A DNA stretch of 64,000 nt from positions 1 through 64,000 of the forward strand of contig NZ_CP179211.1 in assembly GCF_051201665.1 (NCBI RefSeq), in the 5' to 3' direction. The first letter of the stretch is position 1. Each line of letters begins with the position of its first letter. Positions 9,094 through 18,715 of this stretch are shown one piece after another. Origin of the DNA: Psychrobium sp051201665. GTDB taxonomy: Bacteria; Pseudomonadota; Gammaproteobacteria; Enterobacterales; Psychrobiaceae. A model generated the notes under the pieces. It was not told the DNA's origin and ran no database searches. It saw only the letters and a program-made list of their open reading frames with translations. Position numbers and translations under genes: made by a program.

Positions 9094-12000
9094 ATGCATC
9101 CGATTAAAAAAATCTTAACAACTAGTGTTCTTTTTACATTGGGAATGTTGAGCGCTCCTAATGCTTTTTCTTCGTCTGTGACTATTGCTGGAAAACTAGA
9201 TGTAAAGTCTCCAAAGGTACAGATATCGGCTAATGGTGAAATTGTAGCTTACACAAAGGAAGCTTCAATTGATGCGACTCAATATAATGATATTTGTGAA
9301 ATAACTACTGATTTAGATATTGCAAAACAGACGTCTTCGGATGGGACTAAGTATTGTTATTTTGAATATCTCGATACTGATGGATTAGAGCAAAATAAAT
9401 TTAATCTTACTGGATATGTTCAAAGTGTAGGAACATATAGTGTCAATTATCAATTGAGTTACATTTCAGGAACAACAGCTACCCAACACATTATTTATAG
9501 CACTAAAAAAGATTTTACTGCAATCGAGCCAGTACTTCCTATTACAGATACCACTAAACTAAATATAGGTGACACTTGGTTTTCACCTCAAAATTACACA
9601 ATTTATAACTCTAAAGCAGGGGTTAAGGCATTAGAAGTCATTGTGGAACCAAGGAAATACCCACAAAAAGTCTCTCTTACACCAAGTAATTATTGTATTG
9701 TTGATTCTGGTGACAACAACTGTGTGATAGTTATCGATAAAGATGGTTTAACACTGGGAGATAAAGATTTAGAAGTAGAGAGAATTGGCTTTACTTCGTT
9801 CCACTATAAAGTTAATTCAGTTAATGACTACTTCTCGCCTTATGTTAGCGATAGCGTAACTGTTGATTGGGACTACACGCCGCCCACTGCACAAGATGCC
9901 CAGTTATATGTAAGAAGTGATGGTGCTGGTGAGATTGACGTACAAGGCGTGAGTTTAAAAATATTAAATGGAACAGCAAAAGTAGTCGTTACAACACCCC
10001 ATAACAATTTAAGTGGTGATTGGTGGATTCCTGATGATGTGAATTTAACTTTTTACCCGTCAAACGAACGCGAATTGTTACCCCATTTAGAGTTTCAAGG
10101 AAACACTCTTTTTACATCTCCAGAAGTGACTGAATCAAACACTATTGAAGTATCAAGCTTTGGTACACCTCAACTTGTAGGTGATGCATTTGTTTATAAC
10201 GTTGATTTAACAGATGTCCCTGATGGGGGTTATACAATGAAAGTTGATGTTGAAGATGATTATAACAATTCTTCTTCGTTAACTATTGATGAAGAAAATG
10301 TCATCTTACGACAAAAGCCGCTGGTTAAAATTTTTAGGAACTTTACAGAAATTCAAGATGGAGATGCTTTCTATTTTACTAGTGAATTGGTGTTTTCAGG
10401 GTTCAATGGTTTTAAAGATGATGTAACTATTACGGCTATTTACGTTAATGATCAGGAATTGCCAATTAAGGGAACTCAAGATGTTAAGCTCATAGATCGT
10501 AGTGATTTTGAGTTTAAAAATAAGGAAGAATATACATTCAAAGTTGTTGCTAAAGATAAGCTTGGTAATATTAGCGAGCAAGAGAATACTTTGGTCTTTG
10601 CGCCAATTGAATTTACGAGCAATATGAAAGACTACGATAGAGCAACTTTCGAGGCCATTGAGAGTGTGTCTATAGATATTTACCAAACAGAAGGTGAAAT
10701 TTGTCGATTTTATGCCAATGAATTACTTGCTGTAAGAAATGCGCGTCCGGGTCGCTTAGGTTGTTATTTTGTATGGGATGAATTACCAGATTCATTTACA
10801 AGTAAAACAAGCCGAAGAGGAATAGTTGCAATAGGTACAGTAAACGCTAGTAACACCAATGCCACGTATCACGTTGAAGTATTCAATGTTAACGGTGACT
10901 CTTTTTCAACTCAAAAGAACACCATCAGTTTGACGACTCAAAAGCCAAAAGCGCCAGCAATTACCGTCACATCTAAAGAAGATCAAATAGGTGATATTTA
11001 TCCAGTAAGTATCAAGGGTGGTGAAGCGTTTAGAGCATCGTCAGAGTCATCACCGGGACGTATTGCTTTGTCATTTAACGATGATACTGGTGAAACATCG
11101 GTTACTGAACGCTCCCCGATACGCTTAACATCTCCATTATTTTATGTGAACGGTAAATATGTCTCTTCAGCTAACGATAATAAGAACCTTTGGGATATAC
11201 AAAACGTTAAAATAGAAAGTAAGTATGTGAAATTACCGACACTTAGATCTGAAAAAACAGTCAAAGTTATTTCTGTACCTGATGATAATATTTCTGTTTC
11301 TTTAGATTTTAAAGATGACCAAATCCTCACTACGGATAAAGTCAAAGCGTATGTTTCATTAGGAGAGTATTCAAGGAAGAGCGGGTATTACTATGATAAA
11401 GATACTATGGGTGATTGGGATATAACGGTTGGTTATTATGACCGAAAACTCGGTATTGAACCCCTTCTTTCCCCTATTCAAATTGATGCTAATGGGCAGG
11501 CTGTCTTTGATATGCCTATGGATACAATTGATGGTAAATCTGGCGTTATGGTCGCCAAGGCTACTTTAAGATCTCCTTACCCTGAATATAAGAAAGAAAT
11601 ACTATCTTCAAAAGCATACTTTGTTGTTTATAAAGGATCTGAGATAAAGGGCAGCATTAATAGCGGTAGAATTATAGATCGAGTTCCATTACGTACCAGC
11701 TTGTCATATTCACCAAGTTCAAAAGAAGATCTTAAAGCAATGGGAGATGTTCAGTGGCTTGTATCTGAGGATGGAATTAACTACACAGTTGATACTGAAT
11801 TTACAGATACATTAAGACGTAAGAAGATTTACAGCCTGGAAGGAATATATTACGTAAAAGTTAAAGTGACGAATAAATTCTCTCAGGTGGAAACTTTTTC
11901 AGAGCCGGTCAAAATAATTGCTTTTTCTCGTCCAGAACTCAAATTAGTTCAAGAAGGTTCAGCGTTTATTGACGAACCAGCAACATTTAAATTACTTGAT

Positions 12001-13308
12001 AATGGAGATGACGCTTCGCTGACAAATGGCCATATACAGTGGTCGTTCGATAATAAAAATACATGGATAGATGGCTCTAGCGTTGAGTCTTTTATGGAAA
12101 ACGAAATTAATGGCCGATATTTATATGCACGAATGAAGTACAACTCAGTTGCCAGTGATGAAGATGTTGGTGAGTATGGTTTTGCTGAGCAAAAAATACG
12201 ATATTTCTTTACGAAACGTGCGCAAATATATGCATCAATTGATAGCCCTCTTCAAATTGAAATAGGTAAAGATCTTACCCTTAAAGGAAGTGCTGTTTCT
12301 AGAATTAATGGATTTACTGAGCGTATCCAGAGTGAATGGTTGTTACCCGATGGTTCAGTAGTTAGCGGTAATGAATTAACAGTAACAGCTAAAGAAGATG
12401 ATGCTGTTAGAAATGTTTTATTGTTTACCTACCGCACATGGATAGATGGCCTTAAAGAACAAACTACAACGGAAACTGTACGAAAGGTTAAGACGTGGCT
12501 ATATGAGTTCCCTGAAACAGAGTTGGTGATTTCTAAACCTATTATCTACGCGCCAGATTCAACGCAAGTTAGGGTTGTCTCGGGTCGACATTACGCACCA
12601 GGTGTTACCTATAGTTACGAATTACAAGCTAGTGATAGGTATGAATTAATCTCTCAAGATGGTGCGAAATTCACTATTAAAGTTAACGAACCCGGTGTTC
12701 ATTTAGTTACTGTCAAAATGGATAATGGTCGTGGTGAAAACGTCAATGTAGAACAATACATTCAAGCGTTGCCACCGTTGCCGATAGCAATAGAATTTGT
12801 TAATGCATTTAGTAATGAACATATGAGATATCCCTTAGATTTAACAACAAGAAGCCGTGTTGTGCTTGGCCATAAAAAGGACAGAGTTCAAACTTATAAA
12901 TGGTCATTAGACGGTGAAGTCATTAACGACAATGGGCGCTATCGAGAATTAATTTCTGGATTAGGTATTGGAACGCATACAGTTAGCCTAGAAGTGACAT
13001 CTAGCTTTGGTCAAGTTGGAACATCTAACTTTGTGGTGGAAGTTAACCCTAATACGCCTCCAACGGCTACATTAAGTAAAATACCTTCAACTCCAACGTT
13101 AACTAGTTTCAAACTAAATTGTCGAGATACAGATGGAAAAATCGTAGCTTACTCATGGAATATCAATGGCGAAGATTTAACGTTTGGCAGTAGTGAAATT
13201 AGTTTTAATAAATCAAAACTATTATTAAATAACACAATTACTGGGAAGTGTTGGGATGATAGTTATTCTAGTGATGCTAAAACAATCAACTTCTCAAATA
13301 ATGAATAA
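9094..13308 (+). CDS. Large exported protein with Ig-like/PKD-like domains
   Basis: The ~1,404-residue protein starts with a signal peptide (ILTTSVLFTLGMLSAPNAFS, cleavage near SSSVT). The ATG at 9094 is chosen over a TTG at 9082; neither has a strong ribosome site. The body is a string of beta-rich segments with bacterial Ig-like linkers (DYTPPTAQDAQ, NPNTPPTATL) and a C-terminal PKD-like unit (DTDGKIVAYSWNING). It sits 11 bp before a second Ig-like protein, forming a two-gene operon. Big Ig-like proteins on IncHI conjugative plasmids are known to take part in mating and bind outside the cell; a similar role here is inference only. Confidence 0.8.
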   Translation: MHPIKKILTTSVLFTLGMLSAPNAFSSSVTIAGKLDVKSPKVQISANGEIVAYTKEASIDATQYNDICEITTDLDIAKQTSSDGTKYCYFEYLDTDGLEQNKFNLTGYVQSVGTYSVNYQLSYISGTTATQHIIYSTKKDFTAIEPVLPITDTTKLNIGDTWFSPQNYTIYNSKAGVKALEVIVEPRKYPQKVSLTPSNYCIVDSGDNNCVIVIDKDGLTLGDKDLEVERIGFTSFHYKVNSVNDYFSPYVSDSVTVDWDYTPPTAQDAQLYVRSDGAGEIDVQGVSLKILNGTAKVVVTTPHNNLSGDWWIPDDVNLTFYPSNERELLPHLEFQGNTLFTSPEVTESNTIEVSSFGTPQLVGDAFVYNVDLTDVPDGGYTMKVDVEDDYNNSSSLTIDEENVILRQKPLVKIFRNFTEIQDGDAFYFTSELVFSGFNGFKDDVTITAIYVNDQELPIKGTQDVKLIDRSDFEFKNKEEYTFKVVAKDKLGNISEQENTLVFAPIEFTSNMKDYDRATFEAIESVSIDIYQTEGEICRFYANELLAVRNARPGRLGCYFVWDELPDSFTSKTSRRGIVAIGTVNASNTNATYHVEVFNVNGDSFSTQKNTISLTTQKPKAPAITVTSKEDQIGDIYPVSIKGGEAFRASSESSPGRIALSFNDDTGETSVTERSPIRLTSPLFYVNGKYVSSANDNKNLWDIQNVKIESKYVKLPTLRSEKTVKVISVPDDNISVSLDFKDDQILTTDKVKAYVSLGEYSRKSGYYYDKDTMGDWDITVGYYDRKLGIEPLLSPIQIDANGQAVFDMPMDTIDGKSGVMVAKATLRSPYPEYKKEILSSKAYFVVYKGSEIKGSINSGRIIDRVPLRTSLSYSPSSKEDLKAMGDVQWLVSEDGINYTVDTEFTDTLRRKKIYSLEGIYYVKVKVTNKFSQVETFSEPVKIIAFSRPELKLVQEGSAFIDEPATFKLLDNGDDASLTNGHIQWSFDNKNTWIDGSSVESFMENEINGRYLYARMKYNSVASDEDVGEYGFAEQKIRYFFTKRAQIYASIDSPLQIEIGKDLTLKGSAVSRINGFTERIQSEWLLPDGSVVSGNELTVTAKEDDAVRNVLLFTYRTWIDGLKEQTTTETVRKVKTWLYEFPETELVISKPIIYAPDSTQVRVVSGRHYAPGVTYSYELQASDRYELISQDGAKFTIKVNEPGVHLVTVKMDNGRGENVNVEQYIQALPPLPIAIEFVNAFSNEHMRYPLDLTTRSRVVLGHKKDRVQTYKWSLDGEVINDNGRYRELISGLGIGTHTVSLEVTSSFGQVGTSNFVVEVNPNTPPTATLSKIPSTPTLTSFKLNCRDTDGKIVAYSWNINGEDLTFGSSEISFNKSKLLLNNTITGKCWDDSYSSDAKTINFSNNE

Positions 13309-13319
13309 GTAGGCAAACA

Positions 13320-15716
13320 ATGAAACATATAATGAAAATATTTACACTTTGTCTGCTTTTAATGACGCTAAAAAGTGCCTTTGCAGATATATTGGGGTTT
13401 AAGTACGTAGATACGCTTGGTGCAGAAAAGCAAGCTCAAGATAGTCAAAAGTTTCTAAACCCAACATCTGATTATAAGGTGGTTTTAAGTGGTGGTCTTG
13501 ATACTAAAATCAACATCAAAATTACCGATGGTGTTGGTAAAGTATGGGAAAATATAACGACTGAAATAATTGGGCCTAGTGACCGTTTAACCTTTAATGG
13601 TGAAGATTATTACGGAAAAGTTATCACACTCGATTCCGGTATACCTGATGGGACTTATACAATATCAAATACGTTACTAAGCAATGCTAATGAAAGATTA
13701 AAATACAGTACTTATGAAGTTGTATACGATCGCGTTGCTCCTACATCTACCGCTGAACATAAATTTACTATTCAAAGTTGGGGTGGAGGAAGCATTGACC
13801 GTTTCCAATTTGTCGCTGGAAGAGAGTTATCGTTGTCAGGCATTTCAGATGAAAATTCGGGGCTGTCTAATGCACAAATCTTCACTGAGATAAACGGAGT
13901 CTATAAAGAAAAAAGCGCCATATTAGATACAGTTGAAGGTATTGTAAGATGGAAAAGTAATGGTCGTGGCGGAGATGTCAGTCATTTATTTAGTGTCGCA
14001 AGGGGCAATTATCATTGGGGTTTTAATGTATACGATCAAGCTGGCAATAAAGCACAGTTATCGCGTACCTCGATGTACGATAGTGTTTGTCCAAGCTTTG
14101 AAATTTCTGACGTTTACAACCCAAAAACATCATCTTGGGAAGCATACAAACCGGGCATGACCGTGTGGGAGAACCCAACGAAATATCGTTTCAGAGCCCT
14201 TAAAGAAACAAATATTCACGTTAGTGGTGATGAACTCGGATGGACTTGGACGCCAAACCATGTAGATGATACATACGCCTATAAGGAAATGAACAGGTAT
14301 TTCCCTAAATCAAGATCCTATTCTACTTTTTACACAACAGCTGGTTTTTGCCGAACTTGGCATCAGAATATGTTGTACGCTACACTTGATAGTAGTGTTG
14401 AGCTTGGGCCTCAAGGTGCTGGCGTTAATTACCAAGTGAAAATTGGAGATGAACCTGCCAAATGGATGGCCAGTGGCTCCCCAAGGCACAACAAACCTTA
14501 CGTGATAACCAGTATTCGCGTTTTCGCAAAAGCACGAAGTTATGATCAAACGTTACATGTTTCTTATGCTGGTAGTTGTACACTACCTGCTGGACAAACG
14601 AGTTGTGATATAGCAACAAATATTATTCGAGCTGACGATGGGAGTATTTCTCAGCGTGGCTATAGACCTTGGGCTACTTATGTGGGTAATAGTGAGTACT
14701 CTGCGCACACCGGTTATTTATATGAAACGTGGGACTTCACGGCACCAGAAATAACAGGCTTAAGTATCGCTAATAATAAAGCTTACATGACAGTCATTGA
14801 TCACGACACGTCTAATACTTGGACAGCTAGCTGGTGGAGACCTGTTTCTATACGAATAGAAGCGATTAATTTTCGGGATAGTTCTAAAGTCGACTTAGCT
14901 CAGTTAGAACAGGTTTCTAATAGCTATAATTCGCAAAGTTTCGTATTTTCGTTAGACACGCTTAGCTCAGGTACCTATCAACTTTTGGCTTATGTGCGTG
15001 ATAGCTATGGCAATATTGAAACTAAGATTATTGATGATAGTTTTTATTGGGATAAGACACCGCCATCGGTAGATATCCAAAATAAAGGGTTAAGCTCTTT
15101 TTCTCATATTCAAGGTCTTGATGATTTACGTATTGTGGCGTCTGATTCATATAGCAAAGTCACAATTGAAAGTGTAAAAATTACAGGCGGACCTATCAAT
15201 GATGATGTAAATTTACTGTCACGATTCATTGAAAAAAACGCCTACGGATTAGAATATCCACGAATGTTTCCAGCACTGATGGATAATGAAAAATATACTC
15301 TTATTGTAACCGTGACTGATGAGACCAAAAATACCACTACAATAAGCCGTTCTTTTACATATATACCTCAAAACTATCTAGATGTTGGAACAATTCCTGT
15401 ACTCGCTGTAAACAGCCCGATTCAAGATGCAAAAGGTAAAGTATTAACTAGAGTTACTTCTGATGTAATTAGGACGTCACAGTCTCAACTAGCTAATGGT
15501 GTTCAAGAAGTATTATTTACCTTAAGAAGTGATAGCACGTTAAATGTGATTATTGAGGGAGTTGAAGTCGCACCGGGCGAAACTAAAACTGTCTTCATTG
15601 ATATATCTAAAACTAATAGCAGAATCGATGTGCCAGTCTATCCAGCGGTAAATGGTCAAGAGGGCGTCGTTAACTTTCTTTTGGAAATACCAGTAATAAA
15701 ATCCAATATAAAATAA
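13320..15716 (+). CDS. Exported Ig-like repeat protein (DUF4165-like)
   Basis: The 798-residue protein begins with a clear signal peptide (MKHIMKIFTLCLLLMTLKSAFA). Its N-terminal ~130 residues recall DUF4165, which I place from memory with limited certainty. Later segments carry Ig-like transitions such as YDRVAPTSTA, WDFTAPEITG and WDKTPPSVDI, each opening a beta-sandwich-like unit. It follows the 1,404-residue Ig-like gene by 11 bp, with AGG before the start, and ends at a terminator, so the two are co-transcribed. Surface or periplasmic location is inferred. Function is unknown; the pairing suggests one complex. Confidence 0.78.
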   Translation: MKHIMKIFTLCLLLMTLKSAFADILGFKYVDTLGAEKQAQDSQKFLNPTSDYKVVLSGGLDTKINIKITDGVGKVWENITTEIIGPSDRLTFNGEDYYGKVITLDSGIPDGTYTISNTLLSNANERLKYSTYEVVYDRVAPTSTAEHKFTIQSWGGGSIDRFQFVAGRELSLSGISDENSGLSNAQIFTEINGVYKEKSAILDTVEGIVRWKSNGRGGDVSHLFSVARGNYHWGFNVYDQAGNKAQLSRTSMYDSVCPSFEISDVYNPKTSSWEAYKPGMTVWENPTKYRFRALKETNIHVSGDELGWTWTPNHVDDTYAYKEMNRYFPKSRSYSTFYTTAGFCRTWHQNMLYATLDSSVELGPQGAGVNYQVKIGDEPAKWMASGSPRHNKPYVITSIRVFAKARSYDQTLHVSYAGSCTLPAGQTSCDIATNIIRADDGSISQRGYRPWATYVGNSEYSAHTGYLYETWDFTAPEITGLSIANNKAYMTVIDHDTSNTWTASWWRPVSIRIEAINFRDSSKVDLAQLEQVSNSYNSQSFVFSLDTLSSGTYQLLAYVRDSYGNIETKIIDDSFYWDKTPPSVDIQNKGLSSFSHIQGLDDLRIVASDSYSKVTIESVKITGGPINDDVNLLSRFIEKNAYGLEYPRMFPALMDNEKYTLIVTVTDETKNTTTISRSFTYIPQNYLDVGTIPVLAVNSPIQDAKGKVLTRVTSDVIRTSQSQLANGVQEVLFTLRSDSTLNVIIEGVEVAPGETKTVFIDISKTNSRIDVPVYPAVNGQEGVVNFLLEIPVIKSNIK

Positions 15717-15727
15717 GCACAAAAAAA

Positions 15728-15750
15728 GCACACATAAAGTGTGCCTTTTT
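15728..15750. terminator. Rho-independent terminator after the Ig-like operon
   Basis: GCACAC (15728-15733), loop ATAAA, GTGTGC (15739-15744), then CTTTTT. An A-run precedes the stem, so it can act in both directions. Confidence 0.85.
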
Positions 15751-15918
15751 CGGATGATCAACCAAATCATCTGCTAAACATTTCTTGGAGGAGAACTTTA
15801 GCTAAAATAAGTATACATGAATTTTTTATTTGGAAAAGTATATTTCAAGCAGCGCTCGATACTGATTATGCAGATAAAGTTTTACAGCTTATTTATTGAA
15901 CACACGTAATCTTACCCT

Positions 15919-15996
15919 GTGTCAAGCTTAAAGAACTTTAGCACTATCCGTCCCCGTCAAAATTATTCCAACGCCGATTTTTAGCATTGGAATATT
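15919..15996 (+). repeat. 78-bp direct repeat, copy 1
   Basis: This is identical, base for base, to 17539-17616, 1,620 bp to the right. It starts at GTGTCAAGC and ends with the inverted-arm site. The sequence after it diverges but keeps partial similarity for another ~25 bp. The pair brackets the minus-strand gene at 16296-17366. Confidence 0.9.
15962..15996. repeat. Inverted-arm site 1 (recombinase core candidate)
   Basis: Arms ATTATTCCAACGC and GCATTGGAATATT flank a 9-bp centre (CGATTTTTA). The arms agree at 11 of 13 positions as inverted repeats, the usual layout of a tyrosine-recombinase core site. That function is inferred. Confidence 0.6.
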
Positions 15997-16260
15997 TCTA
16001 TGCGTACTTCTCGTCGGAAAAAACCACCGCGACACTAAGGGGTACTGCTGCTGAGTAACAGCGTCAAGATAATGATGATAATAATTTTGATGATGCGTTT
16101 CATTGTTCTGCTCTATAGTGTTTACGATATAGCTATTATGAGCGATGAATTTTTTAGCTTTGGACAGATAGACCTCTTTTTCTTGCGCTAACGTAGAATT
16201 TGTGGAACTAGGGTTTTCCGTTTGCAGAGCAATCACGCCACACGTTAACTCCCCGCCAAA

Positions 16261-16295
16261 AATATTCCAACACCGATTTTTAGCATTTGAATATT
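16261..16295. repeat. Inverted-arm site 2, just after the 3' end of the minus-strand gene
   Basis: TATTCCAA (16263-16270) with the degenerate right arm TTTGAATA (16286-16293), and the same centre CGATTTTTA. It begins immediately after the stop codon of the gene at 16296-17366, read on its strand, so that gene also ends in this motif. Confidence 0.55.
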
Positions 16296-17366
16296 TTATT
16301 TGTTCGGTAATGCTCTAGAAATCGTTCGAACTAGGCATTCAGATAAGCTGTCATTCCAATGGTTCCTTGAATCATTATGTTGCTTACTTGACGCGAGATA
16401 TTTTAAAAAGCAGTTATTAATGTCATTTGCTCGCTGCTGCTCTGTTGGGTATTCTTTATTAAACATTTTATTCAATACATTGTGGCCATGAGTATCTAGT
16501 TCAGCCATGCATAAAATATTTGCACCACTTGAGTGGAGTAAAATAGCGTTTTTATACAGTTTGTACGCGTATTTTGTTTTTTGATCAGGGTCTAAACACT
16601 CTATTATTGTGTAATTATAATCAGTAAAACAGTGATATATGAGGGCTTTAGCATCAAAGAAATGCTTGTACTCATGAGACTTTTGAAGTGTTTTTATGCA
16701 AGCAATAGCTATGTCTATTATGGATATATCGTCGAAAAATTCTTTTAGTGATTTTTTGTTTATATCAGAAATTTCATGTGGAAATTTTTCTAACTCTTCA
16801 TAAAGCGCTGTGCCTTGCTTTTTTTTAGTCTCTAGTTTCAAATCTTGCCAGGATAACCAATTTATTTCATTACTGGTAAAACTTGCCCAGGCTATATTGG
16901 GTTTAATATATCGTCCATTTATATCAAGTTCTTCTTGTAACAGATCATCGATTAGACAACTTAATATTTCTCTTTGTTGGTGAGCATCAAACCTCACTGC
17001 ATTATAAACGCTTGAAATGAATCCATGTATAGACAAGTTTCGAGTCAATTTACTTAGATATTCGATATCATTGGTTAACTGGCTGTGTAACTCAACGAAA
17101 GGCAATGGGCTATGAAAGATTGTTTGAGTTGATGCTAAACGGCGCGATATTTCTGAGCAATCAATATTAGATAGATCGATAATAGGAGAGAACGTTAGTG
17201 AAGCTTGAAAGTTGCCATAGCCTTTCGCCCCGTTTAAAGATAATGCTAATAGATTGAGTAATTTAGAATGTTTATTTTTCCCAAATACGCTAAAAGCTAA
17301 ATGTTTAACGAATATTTTAGATAAACTCTGAATGTGCTGCTTAGTTAAAGGGGAGGATTTAACCAT
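16296..17366 (-). CDS. Hypothetical protein, unknown family
   Basis: I do not recognise this 356-residue protein. The Met at 17366 is preceded by AGGTGA at good spacing; a GTG at 17375 is the alternative. It is helix-rich and soluble, without a signal peptide or membrane segment. Readable motifs include LNLLALSLNGAKGYGNFQ near the N-terminus and DTHGHNVLNKMFNKEYPTEQQRANDINN near the C-terminus. It points against its neighbours and is bracketed by recombination-like sites and the 78-bp direct repeats, so it was probably acquired as a single unit. A defence or other accessory role is possible but not shown. Confidence 0.65.
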   Translation of the reverse strand: MVKSSPLTKQHIQSLSKIFVKHLAFSVFGKNKHSKLLNLLALSLNGAKGYGNFQASLTFSPIIDLSNIDCSEISRRLASTQTIFHSPLPFVELHSQLTNDIEYLSKLTRNLSIHGFISSVYNAVRFDAHQQREILSCLIDDLLQEELDINGRYIKPNIAWASFTSNEINWLSWQDLKLETKKKQGTALYEELEKFPHEISDINKKSLKEFFDDISIIDIAIACIKTLQKSHEYKHFFDAKALIYHCFTDYNYTIIECLDPDQKTKYAYKLYKNAILLHSSGANILCMAELDTHGHNVLNKMFNKEYPTEQQRANDINNCFLKYLASSKQHNDSRNHWNDSLSECLVRTISRALPNK

Positions 17367-17538
17367 TTTAATCACCTATAAATGCCGCAAATTGACCTCA
17401 TTTAACCAACCACAGCGTTTTTGTGACTAAACAGTTAATATTTGTAATTTAGATTTCATTATTTAGGCTGAGGTAAGCCTGAGATATTATCTCGATACTT
17501 CGTAAAGTACTTATTCAAAGTAGTTTGATTTGTAACCA

Positions 17539-17616
17539 GTGTCAAGCTTAAAGAACTTTAGCACTATCCGTCCCCGTCAAAATTATTCCAACGCCGATTT
17601 TTAGCATTGGAATATT
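17539..17616 (+). repeat. 78-bp direct repeat, copy 2, with inverted-arm site 3
   Basis: A perfect copy of 15919-15996. It contains TATTCCAA (17584-17591) and TTGGAATA (17607-17614) around CGATTTTTA. It lies just upstream of the hicAB promoter. Confidence 0.9.
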
Positions 17617-17683
17617 GCTGAGCGTATTACTCATCGGAAAAGACCTATTTGAAACTTTTTTTCACTTTATTTGATTAAATCAC

Positions 17684-17712
17684 TTTACGATACACACGCG
17701 TGTGTATATAAT
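17684..17712 (+). promoter_or_regulatory. hicAB promoter with palindromic operator filling the spacer
   Basis: The -35 candidate TTTACG (17684-17689) and the -10 TATAAT (17707-17712) are 17 bp apart. The perfect 18-bp palindrome ATACACACGCGTGTGTAT (17690-17707) occupies the whole spacer. HicB antitoxins carry DNA-binding domains and repress their own operon, so this is the expected operator. Confidence 0.75.
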
Positions 17713-17741
17713 TATCCCAAGTTAAACGAAACGAGGAAATG

Positions 17742-17924
17742 ATGACATCGAAGGACTTGATTAAATTACTAAAGGACAATGGTTGTACGTTCGTTAGGCA
17801 TGGCAAAGGTGATCACCAAGTATGGTACTCACCGATAACGGGAAAAAAATTCCCCATCGCCCACCCTAAAAAGCAGATACCCATAGGAACTTTAAAAAGT
17901 ATCAAACGGATGGCAGGGATTTAA
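17742..17924 (+). CDS. hicA: HicA-type mRNA interferase toxin
   Basis: The 60-residue protein has the HicA double-stranded RNA-binding fold pattern: MTSKDLIKLLKDNGC, then FVRHGKGDHQVWYSP, whose His in the GDH motif matches the catalytic His of the family, and a C-terminal HPKKQIPIGTLKSIKRMAG typical of HicA. The second of two adjacent ATGs (17742) is better spaced from GAGG. Family members cut mRNA and block translation. hicB follows 34 bp downstream and the pair shares the promoter at 17684. Confidence 0.92.
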   Translation: MTSKDLIKLLKDNGCTFVRHGKGDHQVWYSPITGKKFPIAHPKKQIPIGTLKSIKRMAGI

Positions 17925-17958
17925 TCCCTGCTCTTTTGAGTCACCAAAGGAGATTATT

Positions 17959-18384
17959 ATGTTATTTATGGTCGGCATTGAGCCAGCAACAAACGATAAC
18001 GAGGCGCACGGCATCATCGTGCCAGTATTTGAAAAATTAGGTTACGGCTGTTATTCGGCGGCTGATGAGCGCGAAGAGATATTATTTAAGGCCAAAGAGG
18101 TTATTTTGTTAATGGCTGAGGAAGTTATCAACGATGGTCATTTAATCGAATCGCTGGACGAGGGCTATACTGATTACCAAAGCCAGCATGAAGACTTTAC
18201 GCAGTGGTTAGCTATTGATGTGCCTGTGTCGGCACTCAAAGGTAAACAAAAGCGTATTAATATCACGTTGGCGGAACCGTTTTTAGAGCGCGTTGATACT
18301 TACGTTGAATTTCACAACGAATTTAAAGATCGCTCTGACTTTTTAGCCAAAGCCGCTGATAATTTAATGCAAAAATCAGCTTAA
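17959..18384 (+). CDS. hicB: HicB-type antitoxin
   Basis: The 141-residue protein follows hicA with AAGGAG seven bases before its ATG. The N-terminal half has the HicB pattern (MLFMVGIEPA, DNEAHGIIVPVFEKLGYGCYSAADEREE), and the C-terminal ~50 residues (KQKRINITLAEPFLERVDTYV, then FKDRSDFLAKAADNLM) look like a ribbon-helix-helix DNA-binding domain. It should bind and neutralise HicA and repress the operon at the 18-bp palindrome upstream. Confidence 0.92.
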   Translation: MLFMVGIEPATNDNEAHGIIVPVFEKLGYGCYSAADEREEILFKAKEVILLMAEEVINDGHLIESLDEGYTDYQSQHEDFTQWLAIDVPVSALKGKQKRINITLAEPFLERVDTYVEFHNEFKDRSDFLAKAADNLMQKSA

Positions 18385-18420
18385 TAACGATTTTGCTAAG
18401 TAAATTAAGGTAGAAAAATA

Positions 18421-18684
18421 ATGTCAGACAACGAACTTTTAAAACAAGAAATCACCAAAGACTTTGGTATTTACGCCCCTGCTTTAATAAAAATGCAAAG
18501 TGAGTTTCAAGCAAAATTATTAGAACTCATGAAGTGGCTGGGATCTTCTGATTGCGCGTTAGATAAGAAACAACTCGAACATGCTCTTGTTGATTATTCA
18601 CATGAGAAAGGCGTTCGCATTACGGTTGGAATCGACCTGTTGCTTGAAAAAGCAAAAATAGGTGAAAAAATGCCTTGGGCATAA
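18421..18684 (+). CDS. Small hypothetical protein downstream of hicAB
   Basis: The 87-residue protein has AAGG before its ATG and follows hicB by 36 bp, so it probably belongs to the hicAB transcript. It is mostly helical and acidic-basic mixed (MSDNELLKQEITKDFGIYAP, LLELMKWLGSSDCALDKKQLE). No recognised domain, signal peptide or membrane segment. I assign no function. Confidence 0.6.
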   Translation: MSDNELLKQEITKDFGIYAPALIKMQSEFQAKLLELMKWLGSSDCALDKKQLEHALVDYSHEKGVRITVGIDLLLEKAKIGEKMPWA

Positions 18685-18715
18685 TCATTTAAAGTTACAT
18701 TAAGGTTTTCCGTGG

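Larger units (their letters stand above)
15751..16295. other. Non-coding stretch with gene remnants and two recombination-like sites
   Basis: No intact gene is convincing here. An orphan GGAGGAG at about 15787 is followed by no usable start codon. On the minus strand a short ATG frame near 16050-16110 encodes a lone signal-peptide-like string (MKRIIKIIIIIILTLLLSSS) that stops at once, which looks like a gene remnant. The stretch also holds one copy of the 78-bp direct repeat and two of the TATTCCAA/TTGGAATA sites described separately. Confidence 0.5.

Noticed and set aside
15928..16236. 102-residue minus-strand frame
   Set aside because: Its C-terminal part is the 78-bp direct repeat translated, and its composition is odd (His/Asn runs); it overlaps gene remnants. 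I treat it as non-coding.
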